Source: Panorpa germanica | Lineage: Eukaryota; Arthropoda; Insecta; Mecoptera; Panorpidae | Reading direction: 5' to 3' | Length of the DNA: 64,000 nt | Assembly: GCA_963678705.1 (NCBI GenBank) | Contig: OY783203.1 | Location: forward strand, 2,976,001 to 3,040,000 | Part shown: positions 60,643 to 64,000 of the stretch, piece by piece | Numbering within the stretch: the stretch's first letter is position 1 | Layout: every line of letters begins with the position of its first letter | Notes under the pieces: generated by a model | What the model was told of the DNA's origin: nothing | Seen by the model: only the letters and a program-made list of their open reading frames with translations | Databases searched by the model: none | Program-made: the position numbers and the translations under genes

Positions 60643-61318
60643 CAATGGGCTTGTGTCCTATGCCTTAATTTCTATAAAACTGTACTATATATTGATAAAG
60701 TTGGTTACTAGAACCTCAAATGTCCAATTACTTTTTTAATAACTCCTTATATGTTAGGAGATATTAACAATTAAAAAAGTCATTTTTTCTCTTTAATTAA
60801 TAAAGGGATTCAACGTTGGACAACATTCCAACTGCATGTGACATCACAACCGCTAGTTGCTATCTCTTTTATACAACAGAGATAGCATATTCATGATAGA
60901 TCTTTGCGAAGTTTACAGGTTACCAACCTTACAGCTCATAAATCTCTGCTATATGTATTTACAGCTATTTCAAGGAACAATAAAAATCCAATATTATGTC
61001 TCCCGTAACAGGGTTAAATAAAATAAAAACTTATTATTCTTTGACTTGACTTGATTACTTCGACTACCAACAGCTACAAAACATTACCACAGCACTGACC
61101 TATTCAACAAATAACTGACGTTAAAATGCATTTCACGTCATACAAATATGGCCGACCATTTCTAGCGCTAAAACTACAATTCAAATTTTTAATTGCTATA
61201 TCTTCGTCAACATTTAGATATTTAATAAAATAGACAAGCCAATATACATTTATTAACATCAATTTCAAACAACAATTTAAAAATCGACCACTAAAAAATG
61301 AGTACACAAGCCCATTTG
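60643..61318 (-). mobile_element. CAATGGGCTTGTGTCC element (family G), copy B
   Basis: The ends are CAATGGGCTTGTGTCCTA on the left and, as reverse complement, CAAATGGGCTTGTGTACTC on the right. The 676-bp length makes it the most complete copy. It contains about 60 bp near 60830-60930 (with CTATCTCTTTTATACAACAG) absent from copy A. It has no transposase. Confidence 0.8.
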
Positions 61319-61667
61319 CGATGTGTTCACCAAGATTATGCCGGCTCGAAAAAATGCGGGGTCCGATGAAAAGTTGACTTGCGAGACTATTCGTACAAAG
61401 AAATATGATTTATTGCATTTTGATATCTATCGCATTAGAAAAAAATTGTAGCTGTCTTAAGGTAGTCTAATTACTCGATACAGAGTACGGGAACAAATAA
61501 GGACACACATACTTGCGATAAATCTATTTTTAGAGAAACATTGTTAGCGTTGTCTCTGTTTTTTTAATGTTATCTCTGTTTTTTAACCAAAATGATTTGG
61601 AAGCTATTGTTTAAAAAACAATACTTCTAGAAGGAAATTATCATACTATAATTAGTTCTCAGCATGG

Positions 61668-61790
61668 CCGAGATAGTTTAGTCGTTGATTATATAAAACT
61701 GTATTCACGTTGAGACTGGGTTCGATTCCAGAGTTGGCATGTGATAAACTGCTAACTTCGGGCGAGTACCTTATTTAAATAAACGAAATA
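61668..61790 (+). mobile_element. tRNA-derived SINE head, different family
   Basis: TGGCCGAGATAG (A-box-like) and GGTTCGATTCC (perfect B-box) are correctly spaced for an internal Pol III promoter. The ends do not pair as an acceptor stem, so it is not a tRNA gene. The following sequence differs from SINE family 1 (AACTGCTAACTTCGGGCGAG, TACCTTATTTAAATAAACG). Confidence 0.6.
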
Positions 61791-63338
61791 AATTGAAGTC
61801 CATTGTTTTGTGCATATTTCTGAGCCAAGAAATATATATTTTATATTTTGTAATTATTTTTTTTTATATTGCGATCTATCCTATAAGACATTTAACAATA
61901 GGTTTAGTATAAGTCCAGTAACTTAGCATTTCATTCTTCGATTTAACATTTCATTTAAAATAAGTACTGAGACGTCTTCGTATTTTATCAGGTTGGTCAC
62001 CAATGTATTTGAAAGGTTCACAATTCGGTCTTAATATTTCACTGTTCAAGTTTTAATTTCTTGTCTCACTGCAGGTATGACAAGATCGTGGTGCAGTCTT
62101 TCGTTTGTAATATGTAGTAGCTATTGAACAACGAAACTGACACTGCTAAATACATTTAAGGAGGTACAGGACTTACCGTCAATACTAAAAGTTTATCTCT
62201 CGGTAATACGAAATGCAAAATACGAAGTACATGAAGGACGAGCAAATATTGGAACTGTACCTTTGAAAAGGAATTCCCTATTAAACTGCTTTTTGCTTGT
62301 TAAAATGATTTTTTATGCATATAATAGTTTAATAAATGAAAAATTACCTATAATTAATATCAAATTTATATTAATTCAATTTAAATTCAAATTAAATATT
62401 TTGAAAAATTTTGATAATTAAATATTTTTGACAAATAAATTGTTATATTTTATATAATATTTATTCCGATTTTGAATTTCCCGCTCAAATTGGCATTTCT
62501 AACGTTGCCAGCTTATAACCTACATTTATTGCTTCTTACTGGTTTTATTTAAATATTTTCGTATATATGTATCCTTTTGATAATTTTCTTTTCGCAATAG
62601 TTACAGAAAAGATTCTTTTATATACACTTAGTTTTTGAAAGCCGTGTCACCATTTTTTAATACTTGAAAGTTATATTTCATAGTTGAAAATGACTATTTT
62701 TAATCATGTATAAAAATAAAACTGTGAACCCTAGGTCTCTAAATTATTTAACTATTATTTATTTTAACTATTTGTATTGACCCCCCAAATTTCACAACGT
62801 TTTCATCATTTATGTTAACGTCCTATACCTCCTTAAAAAAATATATATGAATAATATTAGAAATAACCTTCAAAATCTACCAAGTTAACTTTGATAAATA
62901 TACAGTTATAGTAGTTAGTGTTTATGCAATGGAAATACGCGATAGATGTATTCTCGGACTCGGTCCGCTAATGCTTCTAGAAATTCTAATTGTTAGTTTA
63001 TTTTATCAAAAAAGATGCTCTTTGGACTACTCTACATGCAGTGTGTTGGTGTAGGTTATGGCTTATGGTACTGGGTACTGGGTACCGGGGCCAGAGCCTG
63101 GTAAGTCCTAGCCATGTGATTACATTACACACACACACACTCAACTTGACACTTGCAAATATACGTACGAGAATAATAGGATATTTTTTAGTCATATTAT
63201 TCTTTTCAAATCTGATTTTTGAATGTAGGTGGTTTTGAATTAATTGATTCCGGATGGATACATTACGACTTGAAGAGGACCTAAATCAGCGAAACTGTTA
63301 AATGGAGTTATTAGTTTTACAATAATATTTACTTAGAC
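61791..63338. other. Gene-free stretch
   Basis: AT-rich, with a short (AC)n run at 63127-63141. No gene or assignable repeat is seen. Confidence 0.4.
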
Positions 63339-63855
63339 TTCTCACATAAATTTGAATAAATGTTGAAATGACGTGTTTAACCAAAATAAACCCTTTTTGC
63401 GCTATTTAAACATTCTCCATATAAAATTAACTGAGAATCAGAAAATATTTTTATAAAAGTAGCTGCAACTTGTAAAATCTTATAGCTACATTAAAACAAT
63501 GTACTAGACATGTGTGTAAAATGCCTTGTTACATAGATTTAGGCCTATAGTTTACAGTGCTAATGAAAGGTTTTTGAGTTTTAAACAAAAATCCAAAAAA
63601 ATCCACAAGAAATTCTCATAAGTTTTACAGTTTTTATCAAATTCAGTTGAAATAGTGCTAAAACGACGTATTTAAGCAAAACAAGTTTTTAAAATGTTTT
63701 TAAAAAATCGCTGTAACTTGAGAAATCTAATAGCTACATTAAAACAATGTACTATACATGTGTGTAAAACGCCTCCTTACATAGATTTAGGCCTATAGTT
63801 TACATTGCTGTTTACATGAAGAGTTTTCGAGATATGAACAAAAATCCAACTAAAA
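63339..63855 (+). repeat. Two-unit tandem repeat, period about 250-275 bp
   Basis: Unit 1 (about 63339-63611) and unit 2 (about 63612-63855) share TAGCTACATTAAAACAATGT followed by ACTAKACATGTGTGTAAAA, then TACATAGATTTAGGCCTATA followed by GTTTACA, and AACAAAAATCCAA. Identity is about 90 percent over the central 90 bp and lower outside it. The array may continue past the window edge. Confidence 0.8.
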
Positions 63856-64000
63856 ACCTTTAGATAATTTAATGTTCTTGGTTTAGTATAACGATACGCC
63901 CTTCTATTCCGTGCCGCTACTGTTATTTATACCGCTTTCTCTAGAAATGATGTAAAAGTGTAAAGATGATTTACTCTCCCATTACCTGCACGTCTAAATT

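Noticed and set aside
21766..61280. Shared short frame in the CAATGGGC elements (YFIKYL-type peptide)
   Set aside because: Differences between copies fall mainly at amino-acid-changing sites and copy A has an internal stop, so there is no sign of selection on protein.
61672..61746. Possible tRNA gene
   Set aside because: A- and B-boxes are good, but the ends do not pair as an acceptor stem and no clover-leaf closes. Treated as a SINE head.
1..64000. CRISPR arrays, operons, phage or plasmid features
   Set aside because: No regularly spaced repeats or dense coding exist. The sequence is animal nuclear DNA.

Overview
The window reads as gene-poor, AT-rich animal nuclear DNA, most likely from an insect. 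The basis is Jockey-type and related non-LTR retrotransposon fragments, tRNA-derived SINEs, a PIF/Harbinger transposase fragment and many short inverted-repeat elements. I cannot name the order or species. No complete host protein-coding gene is visible. Most open frames are under 100 codons, many lack an ATG start, and almost all look like chance or repeat-derived frames. The only host-gene candidate is a possible short first coding exon on the minus strand at 10347-10386. It ends in a good splice donor and lies next to a GC-richer tract (about 10.9-11.96 kb) that could be its promoter and 5' UTR. If real, its next exon would lie more than 10 kb away, outside the window.

Layout. 0-3.2 kb: no feature of note. 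3.2-6.6 kb: a cluster of a TA-type MITE, SINEs and the first CCCAGTAAAC MITE. 10.3-12 kb: the candidate exon and promoter-like tract. 12-22 kb: SINE copies, several MITE families and a degenerate minisatellite. 23-27.4 kb: three fragments of one LINE family, one with a perfect 17-bp target duplication and one with a twin-priming (5'-inversion) structure. 29 kb: a MITE nested inside a SINE. 34-42 kb: a pogo-like MITE and more CCCAGTAAAC copies. 43-44 kb: a GC-rich minisatellite beside a decayed LINE. 46.9-48.9 kb: Harbinger and probable hAT transposase remnants. 53 kb: a 5'-truncated Jockey LINE with a 12-bp target duplication. 59-61 kb: second full copies of two repeats seen elsewhere in the window. 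63.3-63.9 kb: a two-unit tandem repeat at the window edge.

The sequence is mainly a record of transposition rather than a set of cooperating genes. I found no defence system, gene cluster or new pathway. The most informative structures are a MITE family whose four intact copies are flanked by matching 2-bp duplications of differing sequence (TA, AT, GC, CA), and the twin-primed LINE. All coordinates and alignments were made by eye, so repeat boundaries may be off by a few bases.
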